IMG/VR virus record: IMGVR_UViG_3300005825_000019
Location: 1-44,537 of that record
Source of the DNA: a virus
DNA length: 44,537 nucleotides
Reading direction: 5' to 3' (one strand)
The notes beneath the pieces were generated by a model that was given only the letters and a program-made list of their open reading frames with translations, was not told the origin of the DNA and searched no databases. Shown in pieces: positions 24,176 to 31,836 of this stretch; the first letter of the stretch is position 1, and each line of letters begins with the position of its first letter. The position numbers and the translations under genes were made by a program.

Positions 24176-24598
24176 TCAGACCAGTCGCGGATCCGTCTGG
24201 ACCCAGACGCCGTCGGAATCGACCTGCACGACGCGACCAGCCGAGCTCTTCGTGCCCGTGCCATCGGTCTTGCTCACGGTCTGATCGTCCGTGACGTAGC
24301 AAGCCGCGTAGATGTCGGCCTGAACGACCGCATCGCCGCCGGCATTCTCCCATTTGAAGATGCCGTGCTGAACCTTGCAGGTCACATCGCCGTTTGCACC
24401 GGCGCTGTTGTCGACGGTCTGCTCTGCGCGCCCGACCGCCTTCAGGGTCGTGGCGATCGCACCTGGCACCAGGTAGCCCGATGCATTCATGCACACGAGC
24501 GAACCTTGCCAGATGACCGTCGATGCAGCGACGGGCAGATCGTAGAACGGGGAATCGTCGCGCTTCTTCGTGTCGCGCTCAGTCGTCAATGCAGCCAT
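24176..24598 (-). CDS. Capsid decoration protein candidate
   Basis: 140 aa. Beta-rich, with the pattern VAASTVIWQGSLVCMNASGYL, IATTLKAVGRAEQTVDNSAG and VQHGIFKWENAGGDAVVQA, typical of small decoration/stabilisation proteins of the DUF2190-like class encoded next to major capsid genes. It binds the outside of the shell in characterised phages. It lies between the scaffold and capsid genes. Tag TAGGTGAG before ATG 24598 is a fair ribosome binding site; an 86-base gap upstream might hold a promoter, but none is clear. Confidence 0.75.
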   Translation of the reverse strand: MAALTTERDTKKRDDSPFYDLPVAASTVIWQGSLVCMNASGYLVPGAIATTLKAVGRAEQTVDNSAGANGDVTCKVQHGIFKWENAGGDAVVQADIYAACYVTDDQTVSKTDGTGTKSSAGRVVQVDSDGVWVQTDPRLV

Positions 24599-24688
24599 GA
24601 TCTCACCTATTCGGGTAAACGTTTTGTGGGGGCGTCGCGGGGGCTAGGGTCCCGCTGCTGCGTGATTTGCTTTGCTGGCAATGGCCGA

Positions 24689-25357
24689 TCAGGCGGCCTG
24701 CGTGCCCACCTTGGTGATCGTTTTGTTCAGCGCGTTTGTGTGCTGTTCGTCGATCACGCCCTTGTGTTGCTCCCATGTCGAAAGCCCCGCGGCCATTTCG
24801 GCCTCGCTGATGCCCATCAGCTTCGCGATCTTGCGCTCTTCGGCAGACAACGATGTCGCCGTGCGCTGTTCGGGGTTCGGCGACTGCGGCTGGCGGACGT
24901 CGCGGGTCCCAGGTGCGTGCGCCATCACGGGCAAGGCGGCCAGGTATTCGCGCAGCGCGTCGATCCCGTGGCTCTGGTAGAACTGCTGCGCGCGTTCGCG
25001 ATGCGCCGGAAGAAGGCGGCCCTCTTCGCCCGCTGCATCGAGCAGCGTCTGCGCGTCGCGATCCTTGAGCTGCTGTTCGGTCGCGGTCGCGCGGGCTTCG
25101 AGCTCCGTCACGCGGTCGGCAGACTGGCGCCATGCTTCGACCCGGGCCAGCGCTGCGGTTCCCTGGGCGCCTGCGGCCGCTTCGATGGCATCCAGCGCGC
25201 GCATCCGGTCGCGCATCACATCGAGTGCTTCGCCGACGCTGGCTGTGCCCGATTTCGTCTTCAGCTCTTCCAGAAACAGATTCATGCGCGTGATCGCTGC
25301 TGCTGCGTCAGCGGCAGATGACACGCCCATCATGGCCAGCAATTCCTCGAGTTTCAT
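24689..25357 (-). CDS. Scaffold protein, Mu I/Z-like C-terminal type
   Basis: 222 aa, almost entirely helical with heptad-like Leu/Ala spacing, especially about residues 60-120 (RVTELEARATATEQQLKDRD). The C-terminal LSAEERKIAKLMGISEAEM matches the C-terminus of Mu I-type proteins, where the scaffold (gpZ) is the C-terminal part of the protease gene. In this phage the protease is a separate gene upstream (25391-26146), so scaffold and protease have been split. The protein would be cleaved and lost during head maturation. A 33-base gap separates the two genes. Confidence 0.75.
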   Translation of the reverse strand: MKLEELLAMMGVSSAADAAAAITRMNLFLEELKTKSGTASVGEALDVMRDRMRALDAIEAAAGAQGTAALARVEAWRQSADRVTELEARATATEQQLKDRDAQTLLDAAGEEGRLLPAHRERAQQFYQSHGIDALREYLAALPVMAHAPGTRDVRQPQSPNPEQRTATSLSAEERKIAKLMGISEAEMAAGLSTWEQHKGVIDEQHTNALNKTITKVGTQAA

Positions 25358-25390
25358 TTCGTGGTCCCCTTGGTTTGTCGATTTACGGAT

Positions 25391-26146
25391 CTACGGGTCG
25401 CCGATCCGTGCGGCAAACCCGCAAGCCAATCCACCCAGGGCCGTGCGCTGTAGTTCGCGCGCGGTCTTCGGCGGCTGACTTGCTTTGTGGATCAGCGATG
25501 CACCCGCGCGCGTTTGCTTCGGGTGATGTGCGCGCGTGAGCATGCGCTGAAGCGGTGCTGGGGCATGGCGGAAGCCGTTTGCGACGTGCGACATCGATGC
25601 AGCCGCGACCATGGCCTCGAGTGCCGATTCCGAATCGTCCCCGGATTTCGCGGGCGTCACATGCGTCGCGAAGCCCATCGCGAGCGCATCCTGGGCGGTC
25701 ATCCAGGTTTCGTCGGCCATCAGCTTCAGAACGTCTTCGATCTCGCGCTGCGTGCGGCCGGCGTAGGTTTCCCCGCTGGCGCGGTTCAGCTTGCGCAGCA
25801 TGGCGGCGTGCTTCTCGTGGTCTTCCGCTGGTCCCTGCGTCATGCCCCAGGCTTCGTGGATCATCATCATGGCGTTCGCCGCCATGTGGATCTCGTCGCC
25901 CGCCATCGAGATGATGCTGGCCGCGCTGGCGGCGATCCCGTCGACATGGACGACGACGCGCGCATCGTGGCGCGTCAGCAGATTGTGGATCGCGATCCCT
26001 TCGAACGCTTCGCCACCGTAGCTGTTGATCCTGACGGTGATCTCCTGGACTTCGACGCGCCGCAGTTCGCGCTCGAGCTCGGCGGCTGTGATGCCCCACC
26101 ATCCGCCGATGTCTTCGTAGATCAGTAGTTCGGCGACATCCATCAT
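25391..26146 (-). CDS. ClpP-like head maturation protease
   Basis: 251 aa from ATG 26146; ATG 26143 is equally likely. Residues about 33-160 form a ClpP/SppA-type serine protease domain: ITVRINSYGGEAFEGIAIHN, then D-G-I-A-A-S-A-A-S with S74 as nucleophile, MMMIHEAWG with H97, and a late D-E-T-W-M-T-A-Q-D-A-L-A-M-G-F segment carrying the third acidic residue. Residues 180-251 are basic and probably disordered. It cleaves scaffold and other head proteins before DNA packaging. It lies directly upstream of the scaffold. Catalytic residues are assigned by motif. Confidence 0.88.
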   Translation of the reverse strand: MMDVAELLIYEDIGGWWGITAAELERELRRVEVQEITVRINSYGGEAFEGIAIHNLLTRHDARVVVHVDGIAASAASIISMAGDEIHMAANAMMMIHEAWGMTQGPAEDHEKHAAMLRKLNRASGETYAGRTQREIEDVLKLMADETWMTAQDALAMGFATHVTPAKSGDDSESALEAMVAAASMSHVANGFRHAPAPLQRMLTRAHHPKQTRAGASLIHKASQPPKTARELQRTALGGLACGFAARIGDP

Positions 26147-26178
26147 CGATCCGTTTCTCACGGCGCGCGGCCGCGTAG

Positions 26179-26391
26179 TTAGAAGTTCGCCGCGCGTGAT
26201 CGGCCGAGGGGAATCCCGGAACCGATCATGCGCGACGCGCCCGCACCGGACGTCGGGATCCGGCACTTGAACGGGTCGGCCTTCAGGCGCCAGCTACGCT
26301 GCTTCCTGGGATCCTGCCCGAGGCCGGACAGAAGGGGTAAACCCAGGCGCGTGCGCGCGAGCTCGGCCTGCGCCCCGTTCCTTGAAATCAG
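26179..26391 (-). CDS. Possible 70-aa protein with CTG start
   Basis: Low-confidence candidate. A frame ending at TAA 26179-26181 has strikingly GC-rich third positions and the sensible composition of a small basic protein (SWRLKADPFKCR, RMIGSGIPLGRSRAANF). No ATG, GTG or TTG occurs in it, but a CTG at 26391 forms a CTGA overlap with the preceding stop, the same geometry as the ATGA and GTGA junctions elsewhere. Only a distant GGAG is present. It may instead be a decayed or non-coding stretch between two head genes. Confidence 0.3.
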   Translation of the reverse strand: MISRNGAQAELARTRLGLPLLSGLGQDPRKQRSWRLKADPFKCRIPTSGAGASRMIGSGIPLGRSRAANF

Positions 26392-26687
26392 TAGACCGCG
26401 CCAGGCTCCGAATCGGCCTGCGGATAGTCGATCTCGGGCGCGTTGACGACGACGACCTGCAGGCTTGCCGCATGGTCGCGACACCAGGTGTCGATGTGCT
26501 GCGGGTTTGACGGGTCCAGCGGTAGGCCCGTAGATGGCCGCGGGTGCAGCCATACGTAGGGGCGCATGTCCGTGCCCAGCAGCTCAAGATCGTGGCGCAG
26601 GCGACCCGCCAGCACGGTCGCACCGATGACCTGCGCGGCTGCACCAGCCTGCTGAAGGACCGTCCCGTCACCGAATACCCAGTTCAT
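26388..26687 (-). CDS. Small head-region protein, unknown
   Basis: 99 aa between the MuF gene (15 bases upstream) and the protease. A helical middle (AAAQVIGATVLAGRLRHDLEL) is followed by MRPYVWLHPRPSTGLPLDPS and a C-terminal strand-like LQVVVVNAPEIDYP. No family recognised and no enzyme motif. Late expression with the head genes is likely from the common strand and spacing. Confidence 0.6.
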   Translation of the reverse strand: MNWVFGDGTVLQQAGAAAQVIGATVLAGRLRHDLELLGTDMRPYVWLHPRPSTGLPLDPSNPQHIDTWCRDHAASLQVVVVNAPEIDYPQADSEPGAVY

Positions 26688-26702
26688 GGCTTCAGCCTAC
26701 CT

Positions 26703-28355
26703 TCACGGCTTGTCCAGCGCATCGCCCGCCAGCTGACCCAGCAGAAACGCTAGGGAATCGTCATCGCCCATCTGCAGGACCGTTGCGGGGCTTGCATACA
26801 TGAACTGCGCGCCCATGCTGGTGATCTCGGTGAACACGTCCCCCTGGTATCGCTTGCCCATGTAGGCGTCGAAGAGCCGATCGGGCGTCGCGACTTCGGA
26901 CGGCCCGTAGGACGCGTTCAGCAGTGCGCTCAGCTGCTGCGGTGTTTCGCCAGCCGTGCGCGTGCGCAGAAATCCGACCGCCTGGCGATGAAGCCGCGGG
27001 TTTAGGTGCTCGAGCGCATGGCCCCATTCGTGGATCTGGGATTCGGCGCTGCCCTTGCCCATTTCGATCCAGAAGACGTGGAAACCCGCCCGCCGGTTCT
27101 TCGTCACCCGCCATTGCATCGACGTGGGCTGGACGATCGACGCATCGGAGAGCCGCTCGAAGAAGCGGCGCGCGACCGCCTGGCCCTTGCGGGCGTCGGC
27201 CAGCGTCGCGGCCCCGTTGGCTACGCGGGTCACGCTTTGAAGCGCGATGCTGCCCGCCTGCTGAATGCTGTCGACGTGCCCCAGCACGCTGGCGCAGGCG
27301 CGGCCATAGCGGCCCAGCGCGATGCGCTGATGTGCCTTGTCTTCGTCGTGGGGCACCAGCTCGGCCAGCTTGTCGATCAGACCGCCCAGCGTCGCAGGCT
27401 TGTCGACGTCGCCCAGCGCGTCGTCGAACAGCCCGAACAGGTTCTCTCGGAACAGGGTCGGATCGGCCCCGTTGCGCATGCCCTTCGTCAGCGCGGCCCA
27501 GCGCTTTTCGGCTTCGCCGTACGTGATCGCGCGGCCGCGGTGCTCCATCGCGCGGCCCCATGCGACAGCTGGCGCAGCGTCGGCGCCGTAGTCGTTCTGG
27601 GCCTGCTGCAGCCAGTGGGCGGGGTCGCCCAGGGTTCGCGCGGCCGCTTCGGCTGCGTTGATCTCCGCCGCAGCGTTCGCGGCTTGCGTCACCCGCTTCT
27701 GGTAGACGTCCCAGACTTCGGGCGCAAACTTCGATCGGTCGGGCGGGGTTTCGCCCCTGACCGGGGGCGCCTGGCCGAAATCGCCTGGGGGCTGCAGGCC
27801 CGGGGCTCCTTCGGTGATGCCGCGCCGTTCGGCCTGGCCGCGCGTCAGCGACCGAACCGAGCTGCGGCAGCGGTGATGAAGGGGCGGCCAGTATTGCAGC
27901 CAGACCGGGTCGTCGGCTGCGCGCACCGTGGCATCGAGCTCGGTGCAGATGGGCGTCGTGCGGCTGTCTAGGACCGCGTCGAACATCCAGAACGGGCGCA
28001 GCTGGATCACGCTGGGATCGTTCATCTGCTGCCAGCGCCCGGTGTTGTAGGCGGTCTGCACGTTCGTGCGCATGACCGTTTCAAGGTGCGCGCCAGACGG
28101 CGACACTGCGCCCAGCTTCTCGCGCACCCGCCGCTGGAAGTCTTCAAGCGGTTTGCCTTCGTCGATGGCCCGCTGCAGTTCGTCGAACACGATCTGAACG
28201 GACTTGAGATCGAGCCCCGCGGAAACCCAGAACGCGCGCGATCGCTGCTGGGCGGTCATCAGGTCGACCTGGGCGCGCGTCGCGACATTGCGGGCAGCAA
28301 ACCAGTCTGCCGCTTCGTCGAAGCGCGCGGGGTCGGCGGTAGCGCCCCAGGTCAT
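26703..28355 (-). CDS. MuF-type minor head protein with C-terminal zincin-like domain
   Basis: 550 aa; starts in an ATGA overlap with the portal gene. Residues about 30-170 form the MuF (SPP1 gp7/Mu gpF) domain: TVMRTNVQTAYNTGRWQQM, TTPICTELDATV and W-x(n)-P-P-L-H-H-R-C-R. Residues 180-400 are mostly helical. Near the C-terminus H-E-W-G-H (442-446) is a perfect HExxH zinc motif, followed 64 residues on by T-E-I-T-S-M-G (E510), a possible third ligand. MuF proteins enter the host or aid head assembly and often carry effector domains. A metallopeptidase effector or internal virion protease is therefore possible. Zinc binding and activity are inferred. Confidence 0.85.
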   Translation of the reverse strand: MTWGATADPARFDEAADWFAARNVATRAQVDLMTAQQRSRAFWVSAGLDLKSVQIVFDELQRAIDEGKPLEDFQRRVREKLGAVSPSGAHLETVMRTNVQTAYNTGRWQQMNDPSVIQLRPFWMFDAVLDSRTTPICTELDATVRAADDPVWLQYWPPLHHRCRSSVRSLTRGQAERRGITEGAPGLQPPGDFGQAPPVRGETPPDRSKFAPEVWDVYQKRVTQAANAAAEINAAEAAARTLGDPAHWLQQAQNDYGADAAPAVAWGRAMEHRGRAITYGEAEKRWAALTKGMRNGADPTLFRENLFGLFDDALGDVDKPATLGGLIDKLAELVPHDEDKAHQRIALGRYGRACASVLGHVDSIQQAGSIALQSVTRVANGAATLADARKGQAVARRFFERLSDASIVQPTSMQWRVTKNRRAGFHVFWIEMGKGSAESQIHEWGHALEHLNPRLHRQAVGFLRTRTAGETPQQLSALLNASYGPSEVATPDRLFDAYMGKRYQGDVFTEITSMGAQFMYASPATVLQMGDDDSLAFLLGQLAGDALDKP

Positions 28356-29989
28356 GCGTCCTGATCGACTGCTGTGCGCCCAGCCAGGTCGGCCAGCACG
28401 AGAGCCTTATGGATCAGGTCGCGAACCTGCTCGGGCGGTTCGGAGCTGCCGTATGCGTCGATGACCATCTGGCGGACGTCTTCATAGCTGCTCGCCGCAT
28501 CGACGATCGACAGCAGCTTCTGAACGAACGGCGCATGGGCCGATCCGACGCGATCGCGCGCGGCGTCGACGACGTCGTCCACGTAGGTCTGCCCCTCCAC
28601 GAAGCCGCTGGCGGCGGTCGGATCATCGCCCGATGCCAGGCGCGGCCGCGCTGGCTGGTGGGCCAGGCTGGCCCGCTGTGCAGCCGCCGCTGGGCCATTC
28701 GCTGGCGCATTCGCGACCGGCTGCGCCCCGGGCAGCAACGGGATCCCCGTGCGCCGAAAGATCTCCGCGAAGTCGACGGGCTGCCCAGTGTCCTGAAGCG
28801 TCCGAATCGCATCAGCGACGCTGCTGAGCGTTTCCGCTTCCAGCTTTCGATCTTCGGGGACTTCGGTCTTCCAGGTCGGGATCGGCGCATCGTCAGGGCG
28901 GAAGCCTGGGATGTTGAACGACGCCCAGCGCACGATCAGCTCTCGGCGCAGCGCGTCGGATAGAAGTTCGCTGTCGCCCTCGAGGTAGTCCTGGCGGATG
29001 CGGTCGTGCACCCGTCCCAGCGCCAGCGATCCGCCGGTCGCTTCGCTGGTCAGGTTCTGCCCCAACAGGCAAACGGCGATCGCGATGTCCAGGTCGCGCC
29101 TGAACTGCCCGAAGGTGTCGAAGGCGCGATCCTTGGCTTCCTGGAAGCCGATCTCGAAGCCTTGCCCAGCGTTGTTCTTCGGCAGCCTGACGACGCCCGT
29201 GGAGCCCATCGAACGGATCGACCGGTAGAAGCGATCCTTTGTGACCTGGTCGAAGCCGTAGGGCTCGGTGATCGTGATGACGGGCAGCCCGTGACGTTCG
29301 TTGAACCGCGCCCAGTCGCGCCAGTTGAACGACCGCATGATGTAGGCCAGCCCCAGGGCTCGGACTGCGCCCGACATCCACGCGCGCCCCTTGCTGGCTT
29401 CGATGATCAGCCAGTTCGGATCTTCGCGGTCGATCGGGATCTGGCCCTCGGTCGAATCAACGATCCATTGCCGCCCGTCTTCGTCCCAGCGGATGTTCTG
29501 GGTGTGCCAGCGTTCGATCGCCGTCGGGACCCACTCGCGCGCCAGCCGCGACCAGGACACGCGCCCGATATAGACGCCAGCCATCACGACGTCGCGCGTC
29601 ATGTCGCGCAGAACGTCATCTTCGAGCACGTGTGACCACCAGGAAGAAACGCGGTCGGCCAGCTGCTGGGAACCGCCCTTCGGGGGCACGATCGCGAAGT
29701 CGAGCCCGGACTTCGCCACAAGCGCATTGACGCGGGTCTGCACGCAGCCGCGGATCCGGTCGTCGCGGCCCATCGCGTCGATCAGCGCACCGCTGGACTG
29801 GAACATGCCGAGCTCGTGCTCACGGATGGCCGCAAGCGCGCTCGATGACGTCCAGGTTGTCGGATCATCCACGGTCAGCTGACGCACCGAGGCGCCGACG
29901 CTGGGGCGGTCGGCCATCTGGTCGCGGTGCTGCTGACGTGCGCCGCGCCGACGTCGGCGCTTGTTCGATCGTTCGTCCATCGGGGTCAC
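28352..29989 (-). CDS. Portal protein, DUF935 (Mu gp29-like)
   Basis: 545 aa from GTG 29989 (GTGA overlap with the terminase); ATG 29980 is the alternative start. After a basic N-terminal tail come DUF935 hallmarks: DDRIRGCVQTRVNALVAKSG, WIVDSTEGQIPIDREDPNWLI, a central F-N-W-R-D-W-A-R-F-N-E-R-H-G-L-P segment, SRSIRSMGSTGVVRLP-type clip helix sequence, and ESELLSDALRRELIVRWASFN-like stem. The C-terminal 130 residues are Ala/Pro-rich. The protein forms the dodecameric ring through which DNA enters and leaves the head. Confidence 0.92.
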   Translation of the reverse strand: MTPMDERSNKRRRRRGARQQHRDQMADRPSVGASVRQLTVDDPTTWTSSSALAAIREHELGMFQSSGALIDAMGRDDRIRGCVQTRVNALVAKSGLDFAIVPPKGGSQQLADRVSSWWSHVLEDDVLRDMTRDVVMAGVYIGRVSWSRLAREWVPTAIERWHTQNIRWDEDGRQWIVDSTEGQIPIDREDPNWLIIEASKGRAWMSGAVRALGLAYIMRSFNWRDWARFNERHGLPVITITEPYGFDQVTKDRFYRSIRSMGSTGVVRLPKNNAGQGFEIGFQEAKDRAFDTFGQFRRDLDIAIAVCLLGQNLTSEATGGSLALGRVHDRIRQDYLEGDSELLSDALRRELIVRWASFNIPGFRPDDAPIPTWKTEVPEDRKLEAETLSSVADAIRTLQDTGQPVDFAEIFRRTGIPLLPGAQPVANAPANGPAAAAQRASLAHQPARPRLASGDDPTAASGFVEGQTYVDDVVDAARDRVGSAHAPFVQKLLSIVDAASSYEDVRQMVIDAYGSSEPPEQVRDLIHKALVLADLAGRTAVDQDA

Positions 29990-31401
29990 ATTCTCACGCC
30001 GGGTAGGTAGCTATCGTAACGCTGATCCATTTCGTCCCCGATCGATCCACAGAGCTCCATGTAGACGCGCGACAGCGCATCCACATGATCCTTCTTCCCC
30101 TTCGGGAAGGCCTCGAGCGCGTTCAGAAACGGTTCATTCCAGTCGCCGCGAAGCAGCAGGATGCGACCGTTCTCCGCGGCGCTGGATGGCGGCCCCGCGT
30201 AAACAAGCTTGTTCTCTCGTTCGGGCAAGGATGCGATCGGGAAGCTGCGCAGCACGGTCGCCAGGTAGTTGATCTGCGCCTTGCCCGCCTGGCCAGGGTC
30301 TTGCCAGAAACACTGCGTGCACGCGATGCCATCCTGGGCCGCAGTGATTCGCAGGACTTCGTCGACGCCGCCAGGGCCCAGCCGGACCATTTCGACGTGC
30401 AGGATCAGGATCCGCAGGTCTTCGAGCAACGCTGCTTTGACGCCGACGGTCCAGTCTGGGTTGGGGTTCTCGGTCGTGGGCTCCGTGGCCGCAAGGTCCC
30501 AGCCGCGCGCGATGCGCCCCAGGATCACGGGTACCTTGTCGACGATCGGGATCGTGCGCCGCTTGAAGTAGGTTCCGGTCGTCGGGCGCGCGTTCCAGTT
30601 TCCGCCCAGCAGCCGTTCGCGCTCGACGTAGGGCAATGCCATCAGCTTGCGCTGGTAGTCAGGGTCGCCCTTGGGGTTGTCGGCCAGCAGCGCCGGGATG
30701 AACCGGACCGACGAGGGATCGTCCGTGACGTGCGGCGCGGCTTCTGCGACTTCTTCGGCCGAATCGCCCCAGATGATCTGATCCCCGCTGGGCTCGCGAA
30801 GAAACCAGCGAAGCTTGCCCGCGCGTTCTGGGATCGCGAGCCCGGTTTCCTTGTCGATCCACCAGTCGATGAATGCGCGCACCCAGTGGTCGGGGTCGGG
30901 GTTCATCGTGCCGAATGCGCGCGCCTTGAACGGCTTGTGCGTCCGGAAGTGACGCGCGGTCGTGCGCAAACGCGAGTACAGGTACCACCATTGCGAATCC
31001 AGGAAATGCGTGAGCTCTTCGAAGGCGTATTCAGCCAGCTGCGACCCCTGGTAGTTGATCATGTCCTTTTCGTACTGCAGCGACCTGAACTGGATCAGCG
31101 ACCCGTTTGGGAAGCGCCAGTGATGCGACGAGCTGTTAGGACGTGCGCCCCAGATCGGATACAGCTTGAAGCTCTCCTCCCACAGCCCTCCGCCCACGGT
31201 CACCATGGGCATTTCGCGGCGGAAGATCACACCGAAGTAGCCAGGGTAAAGCGCCGCGTGCAGGCCGAACCGAAACAGCGTCGACCAGCTCTTACCAGGG
31301 CCAGCGCGGCCGCCGAAAAACGTGATGTCGGCGCAGGATGCGACCGCCTGCGTCTGGGGGCCTGGATTCGGGCCGACGTGGATCTCTGCATCGTCGGCCA
31401 T
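29986..31401 (-). CDS. Terminase large subunit (Mu gp28-like)
   Basis: 471 aa. ATPase: Walker A GRAGPGKS at residues 31-38 (K37), Walker B ending A-E-Y-A-F-E-E-L (E128/E129), and coupling motif TMNP near 165-168. Nuclease: RGWDLAATEP near residue 300 supplies the first acidic ligand, and KKDHVDALSRVYMEL near the C-terminus the last, as in RNase H-fold terminases. It pumps DNA into the head through the portal and cuts it. ATGA/GTGA overlaps tie it to the portal; 3 bases separate it from the small subunit. Confidence 0.95.
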   Translation of the reverse strand: MADDAEIHVGPNPGPQTQAVASCADITFFGGRAGPGKSWSTLFRFGLHAALYPGYFGVIFRREMPMVTVGGGLWEESFKLYPIWGARPNSSSHHWRFPNGSLIQFRSLQYEKDMINYQGSQLAEYAFEELTHFLDSQWWYLYSRLRTTARHFRTHKPFKARAFGTMNPDPDHWVRAFIDWWIDKETGLAIPERAGKLRWFLREPSGDQIIWGDSAEEVAEAAPHVTDDPSSVRFIPALLADNPKGDPDYQRKLMALPYVERERLLGGNWNARPTTGTYFKRRTIPIVDKVPVILGRIARGWDLAATEPTTENPNPDWTVGVKAALLEDLRILILHVEMVRLGPGGVDEVLRITAAQDGIACTQCFWQDPGQAGKAQINYLATVLRSFPIASLPERENKLVYAGPPSSAAENGRILLLRGDWNEPFLNALEAFPKGKKDHVDALSRVYMELCGSIGDEMDQRYDSYLPGVRM

Positions 31402-31404
31402 GCG

Positions 31405-31836
31405 TCAGCCGTCGGCGTCGCGTTCGTCTTCTTCCTGCGGCGTGTGGATGACGTAACGGACGTTGCTGCTGGTTTCGATCGGCCCCTGTTCTGGACCGCT
31501 GATCTCGGTGCGGTTCGGCAGCCGGAACATGTCGGGCAGCCGCCGCTCGAGCAGGTAGGCCCCAGCCTTCCAGTCCTTGCGGGTCGACTTCGAGATCAAC
31601 AAGACTTGCGACGATGCCCATCGGGCCTTCGCGCGTTTCATTTCCAGACGGAAGCTCGCGTAAGGTTCGCGAGCGCCCTCCTTGCCCCCTTCGTGCATCC
31701 ACGATGCAACGGTTTTCCAGGGCAGCCCTGCGGCTTCCGCAGCCAGCGGCAGCGGTGCGCCACTGAGAACGAACTGACGTAGCTCCTCCTGCACAGCGGG
31801 CGTCAGTCGTGTCTTCTTCCCGCGCTTAGCCGCCAT
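31405..31836 (-). CDS. Terminase small subunit-like DNA-binding protein
   Basis: 143 aa. Residues about 12-50 read as a helix-turn-helix: LTPAVQEELRQFVLSGAPLP, LAAEAAGLPWKTVASWM. The second part, RLEMKRAKARWASSQVLLI followed by DWKAGAYLLERRLPDMF, is a pattern frequently found in small terminase proteins. The C-terminus is acidic (TPQEEDERDADG). It should recognise the packaging site and recruit the large subunit encoded next. It overlaps the methyltransferase gene by 11 bases. Confidence 0.78.
   Translation of the reverse strand: MAAKRGKKTRLTPAVQEELRQFVLSGAPLPLAAEAAGLPWKTVASWMHEGGKEGAREPYASFRLEMKRAKARWASSQVLLISKSTRKDWKAGAYLLERRLPDMFRLPNRTEISGPEQGPIETSSNVRYVIHTPQEEDERDADG

Noticed and set aside
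24137-25321. 394-codon plus-strand frame opposite the scaffold and decoration genes
   Set aside because: Arg/Cys/Leu-rich antisense sequence; the coding strand has protein-like composition and family motifs.
30085-31782. 565-codon plus-strand frame opposite terminase and its small subunit
   Set aside because: It mirrors the terminase reading frame and is Arg/Val/Gln-rich with no recognisable domain. The terminase motifs on the minus strand are decisive.
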